Origin: Sambucus nigra
Taxonomy: Eukaryota > Streptophyta > Magnoliopsida > Dipsacales > Adoxaceae
DNA: 64,000 nucleotides
Reading direction: 5' to 3'
Assembly (NCBI GenBank): GCA_949130495.1
Contig: OX422223.1
Span: forward strand, 73,716,751-73,780,750
Position numbers and translations under genes: made by a program
The notes under the pieces: model-generated
Seen by the model: the letters and a program-made list of their open reading frames with translations, nothing else
Database searches by the model: none
Told to the model about the DNA's origin: nothing
Shown: positions 1-12,749 of the stretch, piece after piece
Layout of the letters: every line of letters starts with the position of its first letter
Position numbering within the stretch: the stretch's first letter is position 1

Positions 1-1694
1 AAACTGATGTTTATATGATTTGAATAAATCTTATAAATATTGAAGAACGGATCCGAATTATTGGTTTTTAATGATTAAACTAATTAGTGAAAAATCAAAA
101 ATTACAATCGTGTTGATCTTGAATTGAATATTAGAACCCATGTTGTAGGATTTTCTTTTGATGATTATAGTTCATGTGTAGAAACTTAAATCTGAGAATA
201 ATTGAGTAGGGACATGGAATCAAGATGGGGTTAGATGAACTTTAATGTTGGGTTAATTTTATGGGATTTTGGGGTATAATCTTGTGTTTATTTATGTAAA
301 ATTATCATCCAAACAATGTTAGTTAATCATGGACGACCTATATTAATAGAAATAAAGTTAGGGTAAAGCATTGGGATGCAAGCTGGGTTTGAAACTATGA
401 ATCCAGTATTGAAAAATAGGAAAAAATCTTCATTTCCGCACTATTTCCGTCAATCTCGTCAGAACGTCGTTAGAACATTGTTCGAACGAGGTGAATTTCT
501 TGTACAAACAGTATTTATATTTGTTCGAACCACCCATGTCATGAAGCTAGATCTTTTCGCTCAGAATGAGCGGCTGCCTGTTTCGTAATTTTTTTATTTT
601 TTAATTAGTTACGAATTTTCTACGGAAAGGTGTCCGAGGCTAAAATCTTTAGTTAGTAATTTCGGGTTGGACTTTATTTTAGGCACGATTCTGTTTAGAA
701 TTATTATAACACCTTGTTGATTCATTCACTTGATTAATATTAATTCATAGTCGATGAAGTTCAGGTATGGTTTTGTTCAAACGACCGTTCTAGGTTTGGG
801 TCAGGCTTGGATCAGGAATTTATCCAAAGAGATTTTTAGGAACTTATGCGAGTGGGAGGTCATCCAAGTTAGTGGGTATTTTATTAAAAATGGAATTGTG
901 TCACTATTGGTAAATAGGAACCTGTCAATAAACTAGATGGTTTATTCATAGAGTGGGATTAGTATCGGACGATTAAACGAAATTTCTCAAAAAAATTAAT
1001 AGGCGATTAAAGGGACATCTCAAGGGGCTTAATTATCGAGTTAATTACCTAAACAAATTATGCGATAAACTATGTTTTCATCATTATTCTCATAAATGGG
1101 AAAATTTGACAATTAACTACATGGTTAGTTTTAAAGTAAGAATATTGCTTGGGCATTATGGATACTTTATGTGGGGTAATTATTGTGTTAATTAGCTACA
1201 CATATTATGTGACAAAGATAAGTATGACCAATTGAATGGGATTGTATGCGTCTCGGGACCGTATCATGCGTCGGCACTGGTGGTTAGGAATTATGTAGGT
1301 TATTATTATAGGTACTATGTAGCAATGCCATTTACGAGGAGGTAAGTGTATATGTCCGGATCCATTGTCTCCATTAGGTGTATGGACTCTACAATGGCGT
1401 ACTACGTTGGGACCGCCCCACTTGTATGTGTTTTATGATTTCCATTTGGATGAAGAACTCCTCTGGACTTACTTGTGTCGCCATTGAGATAGCAGGGCTG
1501 ATAGGAGATCAAGTTCACGGTCATATTTGCATAGAAACTACTTCAGTTCATTTGATTATAGCATATGTCTCTATCTCCATTTCAGTTAGTTTATTATTTC
1601 GAATTATTATATGACTAGAAGCCCAAGTTTATTATTCAGTTATTGGAACAATTTAATTATTGTTGGATTTTATTTATCATGACTTGGTATTTAA
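1..1694 (+). mobile_element. Old Tekay-like LTR remnant (L), left part
   Basis: This stretch has no gene. It reads as a degenerate long LTR on the plus strand, related to the other LTRs in the window. It carries a weak TTCGAACGAG palindrome cassette at about 454-530 and a GATAGCAGG block near 1488 that matches GATAGCAGAG in the other LTRs. It stops at 1694, where element A inserted. The likely continuation is at 11573-11735, which resembles the end of solo LTR K. The start lies before the window. The assignment rests on by-eye similarity. Confidence 0.5.
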
Positions 1695-4582
1695 TGTAAT
1701 ACCCCGTACTTTTATGGATATTTATTTATGGGATTAATTAAATAAAATGGGAATTAATTGAGAATTAATCCAGATAAAAGACTAACGAGATGTGAGTTGG
1801 TATTTGATTATAACGTGTATACGTATGATGTGATATGAATATTGAAAATTTACGAATATAGAAAATATTGAATTTGTCGTGAGATAGAAATACGGCAATT
1901 TGGAAATTTTGTTGGGGCGCGTGTGACAGTCGCGTCAGGAAGGTAACTATTTAAATCAAAAAGTGAATTTTATTTTTATCAATCGTATGGTCATTTTGAG
2001 TGCGCCAACGAGTTCGGAAGGGTCGAAATAGTCAGAAAACACTAGCCGGGGGTTTAGTTTGGGTCCCGGGGCATTTTGGGCCACACCGGCAACTTAAAAG
2101 GGTATTTTGGTAATTTTGGAATTTGGGGAATTTTGACCAACGAATTTTGGGAATTAAAAATAGGGTATTAGGGAACCCACTAACCCATTACCAGCACTTA
2201 ACTAATTAGAGGGCTACGGGAGTTATAGGAGAAGTTAGGAGAGCTTCCCAAAAGAGAAAAAAAAAATCATAACCATCATCTTCAACCTTTAACCTTGGGA
2301 GAAATTGTAGAGGAAAAGAGAGCAACATCCAACATCCAACATCAAATTTAGAGAACAATCCGAGGCAAGTGGTTTACTTACGTTAATTTCAAGCGAATGT
2401 TTCTTCCATGCTTAGACATTTATGAAAATTGCATTATTTTGGGAGATTGATAAAAACCCATGAATTTGAGGATTAAAACTATAAACCATGTTAGGATTTG
2501 CATGTAGACATATTCTGGATGAATTATGAATTCATACTATAGCCCTTGATAATTCAAAAACGGATTTAAGAAGAGGATTATTGTTGATTTTGAAAGAAAT
2601 AGAAAACGAGGGTTCTTGATGATATTTTGATCTAAATAAGGCCTTTGGGTGATGATTAATTAGTTTTAGAATGTTAACAATGTTGTAGGATGATTATTTG
2701 ATGATATTATAACGTTAGAATGAAGTTTCATGCATTGTAATGGATTTTTGGGACGATTTGAGGACTGCAAAACGAAGCAGTCCGTAACCTATCTGGTGCA
2801 ATCGATCGATCGACATTCATAAGTCGATCGATCGACCACCATCGATCGATCGATGTTCAAGGTCGATCGATCGATCGACATTCATAAGTCGATCGATCGA
2901 CCACCATCGATCGATCGATGTTCAAGGTCGATCGATCGATCCACCTGAGTTAGAATTCAATTTGAGGAATTATTATGAAATCTAATAAAATTCGATGAGT
3001 GAGATAATATTAGGGTTAAAAGAGTAAATTCGAATAATTTGATGAAATGAGGTTTGGGGCAGAAGTAAGGATCTTAAGAATAATGATGTTATATGTGGGA
3101 ATAATAGGAGACTTAGTAATCCCTTTGAGATAGGTTTTAAGTACAAGAAACTATGACGTGAGATGTGTCGACAGTCTACATTATATATTATCGGAAGACT
3201 TAAAAATGTATAAAATTGGAATAATGGTATAAGGATGTAGAATATACCTATATTAATATTGAGATATCTAAGATGTGTGAATGCTTAGTATATGACTTAT
3301 GTGTTTGACATACCTACCATACTTGCTATCATGGGAGGTTTGCGTTCGTTTAGGACCATCTAATCTTTGTGTGCCTACGGGGGATATAGATTGGTGCCTT
3401 AAGAACATAATACTAGAATGAATTATTTGTGAGTTAATAAGTCAGCTGACTATGGAGCGTAGGTATGTACGTGACCCATGGATATGTTGAATTATTTTCT
3501 CCTCCATTTTAGTGTGTTGTGCTTATTCTAACAATTCCCGAGAGATTCGGAATTTGTAATCCTTATGTACGTAATGTACCGGGATGAGATAGCAGAGTAT
3601 GTGCACCATAGCCTAGACTAAGGGTGCTAGTATTGTATATTTATGATGTGAATAATATACGGTTAGATGAAAAGACTTATCCCGTTTACATTGTAAAATA
3701 TAAATTATGGTATTGAACGTTAAAGATAAAAGGAAATAACCTATAGTGCTTTGTATTGCTAATAATTGAGAATCCGTTAATTTAATGTAAAACTCTATAT
3801 TCAACTAACGTTGGAATTAAATTACGAATCGAGCAAAAAGGTTAGTATTTGTTTTGGCCTAGTTAGATATGAGGATTACTTGTATGGGTACGGTACGTTA
3901 GGAGTCCACAAATAGCCGAGAGGTGAGTATTTCATGTGAGAGCACGTCCTAACATGTACTTTGCATTCATTGTTTTAATGTTGTTAAAACACTTGCTGTT
4001 TTTTTAAAATACTCTCCACTTTTGGGCTCTGACCCGTTTGCTTTCAAATCTATTTTTTTGTAAAAACCATTTTAGATGCCCAGCCACAAGGACACCATGC
4101 ATAGGATTTCCATCCGGGTGACGAGTTGTAGCTGTTTGTGGAAGTTACAGGGCCTTGCTAGTAAACGCTTCTTTTGTCTTGACTCTATTCAGTTCCATCA
4201 TTTGTAGGGCATGTCGCCCATTTCTATTAGAGACATTTCATATAGTTATTCAGATTGTTGGCATGTAATTAATTCAGGATATACTGTTTTATTTATTTCA
4301 GTGGTGGGATTGTTGTGAGGAGTTTTCCTCCGGACTTATTATTATTTGTTGGTTACTTTATTGAGACTTTATGGTGTATGGTTATGATATTCTTTCATAA
4401 TTCTTTTATTGTATATTAATCAGACTTAATTTAAAATTTGACATCTTGCTTTTTAAATACTAGGTGGTTAGTAATGATTAAAATGTTTTCGACAGTGATG
4501 TTGTTAACTAGACCAACTTTACATTTTGTATTAATTTAATAAAGGAGTAGCTACCTGGTATTTAATTAGTCAGGGTGTCACA
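1695..4582 (+). mobile_element. 5' LTR of element A
   Basis: This is a 2888-bp LTR with TG/CA ends. It is near-identical to the copy at 8620-11567 except around the palindrome cassette. There this copy carries an extra 65-bp cassette unit and lacks about 125 bp present in the 3' LTR (9795-9924). A conserved family block resembling GGAAGGGTCGAAATAGTCA lies near 2017. The promoter should be within the LTR, but I cannot place its TATA box confidently. Confidence 0.9.
2801..2942 (+). repeat. GATCGATC palindrome cassette of A 5' LTR
   Basis: Runs of GATCGATCGATC alternate with short spacers, in two tandem copies of a 65-bp unit. The runs can fold: CGATCGATCGAC (2803-2814) pairs with GTCGATCGATCG (2823-2834) across an 8-nt loop, a 12-bp perfect stem. 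Equivalent positions in related LTRs carry other TCGA-cored palindromes. Confidence 0.95.
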
Positions 4583-4584
4583 GG

Positions 4585-4596
4585 TGGTATCAGAGC
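4585..4596 (+). other. Primer binding site of element A
   Basis: TGGTATCAGAGC lies two bases after the 5' LTR end. This is the standard plant PBS complementary to the 3' end of initiator methionine tRNA, which primes minus-strand DNA synthesis. Confidence 0.93.
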
Positions 4597-7500
4597 ATCA
4601 GGTTCTAGTGTCCTTTAGGATCTGTGCGGCCTATTATGCTTCCAGCGTAACTTTCTTTGATATAGGGCCCTATGTTTAGGATTGTTGATTCCTTTAGTAA
4701 AATTTCATTCTCCTAATATGATGTATATGATAGCGAATCGTATTGCGATCGGGTGTATTCGTGTACCGAACAATGTAGTACGTCAGGCGAAGACAGTTGG
4801 GTGAACAGCAGGAGGCAAATATATATTGAGGTTAATTGATTTATTTAAAGAAGGATGATCGTAGTTGAAGTCACCGATATTATGGCACGGAAGTCCTGGA
4901 TGATATAGAAGGCTAAGGCGCGACTTGAGACTTTCAGGTACAGCTATAGTAGGAATGGGGTCAAATTAGACACATCCAACAAGGTTGTAATGGGAGAGAA
5001 AGAGTTAGGTGTAACATTGAAGAGAACCAGCAGTAGCAATACTCGAAGGGATAAGACGGCATGTGCTAGCCAAACGAACGCAATGTATCCAAAGGCTTGG
5101 ACATATGTCAGGATATGACCAATTGAGAGTGAAAATTTAGAGAAATTTTTCCTTGACTCGTAAGAGCGGAGATTCAATGGTGAGAAACAAGCAACCCACT
5201 TAAAAGTGGAATGTGATGTCGAGAGGGTGTACACGTATGGTTTGACCATAAGTTCCTTCATCAGATGTTCAGGTTGAAAGGCGAATGTTATTCTAAACTC
5301 ACATAAGAGGGCCATACAGGGGTCAACTTGTGAGGAGAAATTTAATGTTGTAGCGAACCTTACACCGGGTGGAGAAGGTGGTATGGATAAGAGGATGTTA
5401 AAGGGAGAATCTACATACAAGAAGAATTGTTAGCTCTTATGGGGAATTCTGCTTGGATGATAAATACAGATAGTAATAATATCGCATGGTGTAAATTTGG
5501 AGGTAAATGTTCCGTTGGGTAGGGAGATACAAAAATTCGAAGAATTTTTATAGAATAAGACTGGGAAAATGGTGTTGGAGAAACACCACAAGGAGGAAGA
5601 CCCAATGGAGAAACCGTTAAAATAATTCGATAGCGGAATTACTACCGAGCGATGGTAATTTCAGTAAGAGAGGTGGAAAACTAGTAGTGTGTTCCTTAGG
5701 TACATCAAGCTAAGGGAACAATGGAGATAGTCTTCAGAGCTGAGACTACCAACGTCCGAGGAAAGGACCACTTTAACATGGTCAGGGTGATCGAAAATAA
5801 GTGGAGTATGTGTAGAGGTACTTTGTGGGAGTGAAAACCCGTACATTATAAATGTTTCCCGATGCAAGTGTAGGGATAAAGGTATTATGCCTGGCAAGGG
5901 CGACAGTTATTGAAATATTTGGTGTGGTACGGACAGGTGTTAAGACCAGAAACCATTACAGCAGCCAGGACGATTATCATGATGGAAGTAGGAGTTATAT
6001 CCTCAGATGATGTTGCATGTTGGTTGTGATATAAACAGGTTACTACAATGGTTATTGTTGTTATTGTCACTTTTTCTTGAGAGTTGAGTTTAGTGAGTAT
6101 CGGCAATTTTGTTTATGTGAACATTTTCTCTGATAGTGTGGGGGTTACTTTTATTGTCATCCGCGGAGGATGAATGGGTATATTGATAGTAGTACATGAT
6201 TGATTGATTGAAATTACTCGTTTTAGTGCTGTATTATACAAGTATGATATTATCCAAATTGTGTTTTTATATAATTGTACCGATAGTGTGCTGGTATTAC
6301 AAGTTTATCGAAGTTACTACCTTGGGGTAGAATGTTTTGGTTCTGGAGAGGCCCCATGTGTGAAAGGGTCGGGCTCAAAATTGTACTATTGTATATATGT
6401 ATATATATATAAATATTGCTGTGATTTCAAAGGCATAATGGTCTCGGATACTTAATCCTAGTATGAGCGGAGATTTAAATGATATGATTAGTATGTAATT
6501 TATTTACTAGTTAGCAAAACGGTTTAGATGGTTATTGTAATTAACACTCAGGATGTCGTAATAAGTATAGTGCATTATTTTATCTCCATTTAGAGATCTG
6601 GGAGTTTATACGCATAGTTGTGTACCTGGGGACGGGATTTTAATAACCCCGAGTATAATTGCATAGTGTATATGGAATGTGATTACCATCAATGTCAAGA
6701 AAAAGTGTCTTTCGAAAAGAGTTCCTTGTTTAAGTTAAATTGAGAAAGGAGATGTAACTTTATTGTTAAGAGATGGGAACATAGGGGTACGTGTTATGGA
6801 CTGAGGGCTTAATAAATCTCGATGACCGACAAGGTTAGGTAGTAGTGTATTGGGGGGGGGGGGGTTCCTTGTTTGGATTTCGCTTTGCGAGACATCCCAC
6901 GCATGAAACCTAGCTTAAGGTTGGTAGTAGGGGGATATTTAACCATTCGTCCATAATTTGTAATCCCTCGATAATTACGAAAATAGTTAGTTAGGAAAAA
7001 TTACGATATAAGGTCAGTAGAGCCAGTGGTGTGGTGAAGAAGTACTGAAAATTTTGGTTTTATTTCGGCAGGTTGAAGGATGCATTGAGGTTAAGAAGTA
7101 TTTAGGATTTCAAATTCCGAGGTGATTTAGAACGCCCAAGTGATATGGCCACGTTGGAAATACTAGAGCAATAAAGAGTTTGGAATACGTATAGCGTATA
7201 TGATGTGTAATGCCATATGCATGGGTTATAAAAGCTGTAGATATTCTGGTTGACTAAAGTAGTATCATCAGAAGAAGGGATATAGTTGGGTGAAATTATT
7301 ACTTATAGGATTTGGCGTCGTAAAAGAAGGTGTTAATGAGTATTCTCGTATGTAATCATTGTAGCACGTCCGAATGTAGTGAAAAAGCAATGGAAAGCCA
7401 TTTAATAAGGGGATATCTCTTGAGAAGGAAAATATTTAATTATTATGTGCAATTTGATAAGAGTTGTGACTTATCAAATGTTGTGGGTAACTCAAGAGTA

Positions 7501-8608
7501 AATAGAGTGAGAATGTTAATAAGGTATAAGGAGTCCGGATTTTCACAAAGAGGTGAGAAAGTGTAAGGGTCGAAACTTTGGCATACGCCAAGAGAAGCAG
7601 AGGATCGTTAAGTATCACTTAACGGGAAGGAACATTTACAAGAAAGTCAGCATTTAACGGGGTGTAGTAAGTAGTAGAACGGTGGGGTGTTAGATGATTA
7701 ACCAATTAATTTTGTATCCAACCGATGATTCCAGGGATGGAAGAGTCAAGTTAGTAAATTCCTTGAGGGGTAACAAATTCCTTCAAATACGTGAGTCATG
7801 TTGTTCAGAAGGAGACAAATTGTTATATACTTGAATGATTTACACTATTAGATAGTGAACACGCCGGTACATGGTTCGACGTAGTATTATTTAGAACTGG
7901 GATGAAATCCCTGAAATCCACATTTAGGTGGGGTGACAATAAGTAGTGGGAAATAACGATTCAAACTGAGGGTTGTATCACCTATAACCCGAGGTGCAGG
8001 CGCAAGGTGACTAACGACTGATGGATTGAATGAAAGAAATTTTGGATTCATTGCGATATTTTCAATTCCAAATCGGGTATAACTAGTGAGGTATATTGTA
8101 GTCATGAGGAAGAGATATTACCTAATGGTATAGTTGGGGGAAACGCACCCGTATCTATTTATGGTGGACAAGGTGCTTACAAAGGTTTGTGTGACACCAA
8201 CAGGCTGAAGTGGTTTTCCCTTGTGTAAAAGTCACAACGTCGGGATATTTCAAGGAATGGACAAGCGTAGTCAGATGTGTTATTGATTCATCCCCGGGAT
8301 GGGAGTTTGGAGTTTTGATAAACGCAGGAGTTAGTAGTGAGGTGCGGACTCACAATACTAATAAAAATAATGCGGTTAATGATGTATAGGCTATTTTTAT
8401 TCGAATGTTGTTTAATAAGAGCACAACGTGAAGTGCATTTATCGAAGATTATTCTGATAAGGTATCAAGTATGTTAAACAAGCTTATTGTGAAGCGAGGG
8501 TTTTAGTGATTTGGGCTTTTCTATATAATTGTTTTGAATACTGGAGGATACCAAATTTTTCCAGGTGTGCCTTACTTATCCGAATTTTGGGACGAAATTC
8601 TGTTATTA
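4597..8608 (+). mobile_element. Non-coding internal domain of A
   Basis: About 4 kb lies between PBS and PPT. Reading frames are short on both strands. The longest, a 158-codon minus-strand frame at 4944-5420, shows no known family motif and runs against the element's orientation. No gag, protease, RT, RNase H or integrase signature was seen. Parts of the interior match the interior of element B, most clearly the block at 6781-6924. Confidence 0.75.
6781..6924 (+). repeat. Conserved non-coding module, copy in A
   Basis: A block of about 140 bp ends in a well-kept core (CTTGTTTGGATTTCGCTTTG, then GAGACATCCCACGCATGAAA). It recurs in the interior of B (17860-17995) and, reversed, within solo LTR C (22341-22446). 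The A copy contains a run of 13 G at 6852-6864. No coding potential was recognised and the role is unknown. Confidence 0.8.
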
Positions 8609-8619
8609 GGGGGGAAGTA
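8609..8619 (+). other. Polypurine tract of A
   Basis: The purine-rich AGGGGGGAAG tract directly precedes the 3' LTR and marks the plus-strand priming site. The upstream context, including GGGACGAAATTC and GTTATTAGG, matches the same region of element F. Confidence 0.85.
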
Positions 8620-11567
8620 TGTAATACCCCATACTTTTATGGATATTTATTTATGGGATTAATTAAATAAAATGGGAATTAATTGAGAATTAATCCGGAT
8701 AAAATACTAACGAGATGTGAGTTGGTATTTGATTATAATGTGTATACATATGATGTGATATGAATATTGAAAATTTATGAATATTGAAAATATTTAATTT
8801 GTCGTGAGATAGAAATACGGCAATTTGTAAATTTTGTTGGGACGCGTGTGACAGTCGCGTCAGGAAGGTAACTATTTAAATCAAAAAGTGAATTTTATTT
8901 TTATCAACCGTATGGTCATTTTGAGTGCGCCAACGAGTCCGGAAGGGTCGAAATAGTCAGAAAACACTAGCTGGGGGTTTAGTTTGGGTCCCGGGGCATT
9001 TTTGGGCCACACCGGCAACTTAAAACGATATTTTGGTAATTTTGGAATTTGGGGAATTTTGACCAACGAATTTTGGGAATTAAAAATAGGGTATTTGGTA
9101 ATCCACTAACCCATTACCAGCACTTAACTAATTAGAGGGCTACGAGAGTTATAGGAGAAGTTAGGAGAGCTTCCCAAAAGAGAAAAAAAAACATAACCAT
9201 CATCTTCAACCTTCAACCTTGGGAGAAATTATAGAGGAAAAGAGAGCAACATCCAACATCAAATTCAGAGAACAATCCGAGGTAAGTGGTTTAATTACGT
9301 TAATTTCAAGCGAATGTTTCTTCCATGCTTAGACATTTATGAAAATTGCATTGTTTTGAGAGACTGATAAAAAAAACCCATGAATTTGAGGATTAAAACT
9401 ATAAACCATGTTAGGATTTGCATGTAGACATATTCTGGATGAATTATGAATTCATGCTATAGCCCTTGATAATTCAAAAATGGATTTAAGAAGAGGATTA
9501 TTGTTGATTTTGAAAGAAATAGAAAACTAGGGTTCTTGATGATATTTTTATCTAAATAAGGCCTTTGGGTGATGATTAATTAGTTTTATAACGTTAACAA
9601 TGTTGTAGGATGATTATTTGATGATATTATAACGTTAGAATGAAGTTTCATGCATTGTAATGGATTTTTGGGACGATTTGAGGACTGCAAAATGAAGCAG
9701 TCCGTAACCTATCTGGTGCGATCGATCGATCGACATTCATAAGTCGATCGATCGACCACCATCGATCGATCGATGTTCAAGGTCGATCGATCGACCTTCC
9801 CAGAATGAGTAATATTTTCCCTAGTTAATTTTTAATGATGTTAACCCTTAGAAAATTATTAATGGAGATTTTATGAATATCCTTAGACTTAAGGAAGACC
9901 AGTAGGTATGGTTATAAAATTTGGACCTGAGTTAGAATTCAATTTGAGGAATTATTATGAAATCTAATAAAATTCCATGAGTGAGATAATATTAGGGTTA
10001 AAAGAGTAAATTCGAATAATTTGATGAAATGAGGTTTGGGGCAGAAGTAAGGATCTTAAGAATAATGATGTTATATGTGGGAATAATAGGAGACTTATTA
10101 ATCCCTTTGAGATAGGTTTTAAGTACAAGAAACTATGACGTGAGATGTGTCGACAGTCTACATTATATATTATCGAAAGACTTAAAAATGTATAAAATTG
10201 GAATAATGGTATAAGGATGTAGAATATACCTATATTAATATTGAGATATCTAAGATGTGTGAATGCTTAGTATATGACTTATGTGTATGACATACCTACC
10301 ATACTTGCTATCACGGGAGGTTTGCGTTCATTTAGGACCATCTAATCTTTGTGTGCCTACGGGGGATATAGAATGGTGCCTTAAGAACATAATACTAGAA
10401 TGACTTATTTGTGAGTTAATAAGTCAGTTGACTATGGAGCGTAGGTATGTACGTGACCCATGGATATGTTGAATTATGTTCGCCTCCATTTTTGTGTGTT
10501 GTACTTATTCTAACAATTCCTGAGAGATTCGAAACTTGTAATCCTTATGTACGTGATGTACCTGGATGAGATAGCAGAGTATGTGCACCATAGCCTAGAC
10601 TAGGGGTGCTAGTATTGTATATTTATGATGTGAATAATATACGGTTAGACGAAAAGACTTATCCCATTTACATTGTGAAATATAAATTATGGTATTGAAC
10701 GTTAAAGATAAAAGGAAATAACCTATAGTGCTTTGTATTGCTAATAATTGAGAATCCGGGAATTTAATGTAAAACTCTATATTCAACTGACGTTGGAATT
10801 AAATTACGAATCGAGCAGAAAGGTTAGTATTTGTTTTGGCCTAGTTAGATATGAGGATTACTTGTATGGGTACGGTACGTTAGGAGTGCACAAATAGCCG
10901 AGAGGTGAGTATTTCATGTGAGAGAACGTCCTAACATGTACTTTGCGTTCATTGTTTTAATGTTGTTAAAACACTTGCTATTTTTTTAAAATACTCTCCA
11001 GTTTCGGTCTCTGACCCATTTTCTTTCAAATCTATTTTTTTGTAAAAACCATTTTAGGTGCCCAGCCACAAGCACACCATGCATAGGATTTCCATTCAGG
11101 TGACGAGCTGTAGCTTTTTGTGGAAGTTACAGGGCCTTGCTAGTAGACGCTTCTTTTGTCTTGACTCTATTCAGTTCCATCATTTGTAGGGCATGTCGCC
11201 CATTTCTATTAGAGACATTTCATATTTCAGTTATTCAAATTGTTAGCATGTAATTAATTCAGGATATACTGTTTTATTTATGTCAGTGGTGGGATTGTTG
11301 TGAGGAGTTTTCCTCCGGACTTATTATTATTTGTTGGTTACTTTATTGAGACTTTATGGTGTATGGTTATTATATTCTTTCATAATTCTTTTATTGTATC
11401 TTAATCAGACTTAATTTAAAATTTGACATCTTACTTTTTAAATACTAGGTGGTTAGTAATGATTAAAATGTTTTCGACAGTGATGTTGTTAACTGGACAA
11501 ACTTGACATTTTGTATTAATTTAATAAAGGAGTAGCTACCTGGTATTTAATTAGTCGGGGTGTCACA
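8620..11567 (+). mobile_element. 3' LTR of element A
   Basis: This is a 2948-bp LTR, TGTAATACCCC to GTGTCACA, followed by the TSD TTTAA. It has one GATCGATC cassette unit (9721-9794), then about 125 bp (to about 9924) that are missing from the 5' LTR. High similarity to the 5' copy suggests a fairly recent insertion. Confidence 0.9.
9721..9794 (+). repeat. GATCGATC palindrome cassette of A 3' LTR
   Basis: Same palindromic array as at 2801-2942, but with a single 65-bp-type unit. It starts at the same LTR position, just after a GCAGTCCGTAACC sequence. Confidence 0.95.
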
Positions 11568-11572
11568 TTTAA

Positions 11573-11735
11573 GTGTTTTGTGCATGTCATTTTGAAAGAA
11601 ACATTCAAAGGTGTTAATATTATTATTACGGTTTCAATGCTGAGAATGATATAGATTCTTAAAAAAGCCTCATCTTCAGCGTATTGTGTCTGGCTAACCT
11701 TTGCGTGGAAAATGGGGGGGGGGGGTGATATGATT
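11573..11735 (+). mobile_element. Old LTR remnant (L), right part
   Basis: Sequence after the A insertion includes ATGCTGAGAATGAT and a TATTGTGTCTGGCTAACC stretch resembling the last 100 bp of solo LTR K (from about 54368). It probably completes the LTR begun at 1-1694. A run of 12 G occupies 11714-11725. Confidence 0.4.
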
Positions 11736-12149
11736 ACTACCCAATATAAATATAAACCAAGGTCTTTGCGTATCTAAAATGAATAGTTTTAGTAGCATGA
11801 TGGAACTCAACTGAAATAATATGCCAGAGCCCCTATTAACCTATAGAATACCATAAGCCCTTAAAAGAATTATTAAATTTGTATGATTCATAGATTAGTA
11901 GAACCCTTTGATTCTTCGACTGATCCGTTGAACATGGTACTCAAAAGAGACTTTTAGAATGTCCTCATGTCATTAGCCTCACTGAGATGAAGATATAAGA
12001 TATTCCAACTTTGAGTGAATAAAGGTACACAGAGAGAATTTTGAGTGAGATAGAATATTTTATTTCTCAAGTGTGTACAATGTTTATCATCCTATTAATA
12101 GGACAATGTGAGATATCCGAAAAGACATGTAAAAAGAATATGTGTGGAG

Positions 12150-12420
12150 TTCCTCACCAAAACACATATTATTTAATACTCCCCCTTGAATGCTTACCAT
12201 AACCACCATTCAATGATTGTTGTCTCATTAAAACCTTACTAAGGAAAAATCCACTAGGAAAAAACCAAAGTGAAAGAAAAAGAGTACAAGTTTTATTATC
12301 TGAATCAGTGTTAGATGCGCTTAATGATGCCTCGTTAAAACCATTAACAGGAAAGTCTAATGGGAAAAAAATAGTTAAAGAAAAAAGAGTACAATGCACA
12401 TATATCTATAAATATCATGT
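12150..12420. repeat. Possible copia LTR-like fragment with duplicated motif
   Basis: Two imperfect copies of a motif (around 12222-12290 and 12335-12400) share TTAAAACC, AGGAAA, a GGGAAAAAA-type stretch and an AAAGAGTACA end. Such paired motifs are familiar from LTRs of some plant copia elements. I found no boundaries, so the call is tentative. Confidence 0.3.
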
Positions 12421-12704
12421 TCTTCAATTCTCCCTATGATTGGACACTCCACCTCATTGTGTCATTTTCGAGAAAGCGCATGAAGGGCTTATATGGATTT
12501 ACTTGTATTTTAGGTCAAACAAACAAATTCACTTTTTACAAAATCTTATATCGCGTTAACTTAAAATGAACATACATGATAAATTGAAGCCAAATTCCAA
12601 ACCAAACAAAATGGGAAGTGTGGCCATCCTTCCCCCACGATACGCTTTTAGGGTTTTCCCATTTTATTTCCTTCTCTTTCTCGCGAATTGGCGCTCACGC
12701 ACAT

Positions 12705-12705
<1 letters not shown>

Positions 12706-12745
<40 letters not shown>
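12706..12745. repeat. GA microsatellite
   Basis: About 20 consecutive GA dinucleotides. Arg/Glu-repeat and Ser/Leu-repeat frames across it are simple-repeat artefacts. Confidence 0.97.

Positions 12746-12749
<4 letters not shown>

Larger units (their letters stand above)
1695..11567 (+). mobile_element. Complete LARD-like LTR retrotransposon A
   Basis: The element is complete, 9.87 kb long, and flanked by a perfect 5-bp target site duplication TTTAA (1690-1694 and 11568-11572). Two direct LTRs (1695-4582 and 8620-11567) start TGTAATACCCC and end GTGTCACA. A PBS follows the 5' LTR and a G-rich PPT precedes the 3' LTR. The 4.0-kb interior has no open gag-pol and no RT, protease or integrase motif that I can recognise. 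That layout of long LTRs around a long non-coding core fits a large retrotransposon derivative. LTR ends and PPT context closely match the autonomous element F at 56565-64000, so F-type proteins could have mobilised it; that last point is inference. Confidence 0.9.

Noticed and set aside
2801..2942. CRISPR-like array from regularly spaced GATCGATC repeats
   Set aside because: Repeats are short palindromes with repeated spacers inside an LTR of a plant element; no CRISPR features.
4944..5420. 158-codon minus-strand frame inside element A
   Set aside because: It runs opposite to the element, has no family motif, and neighbours show equally random frames; probably chance.
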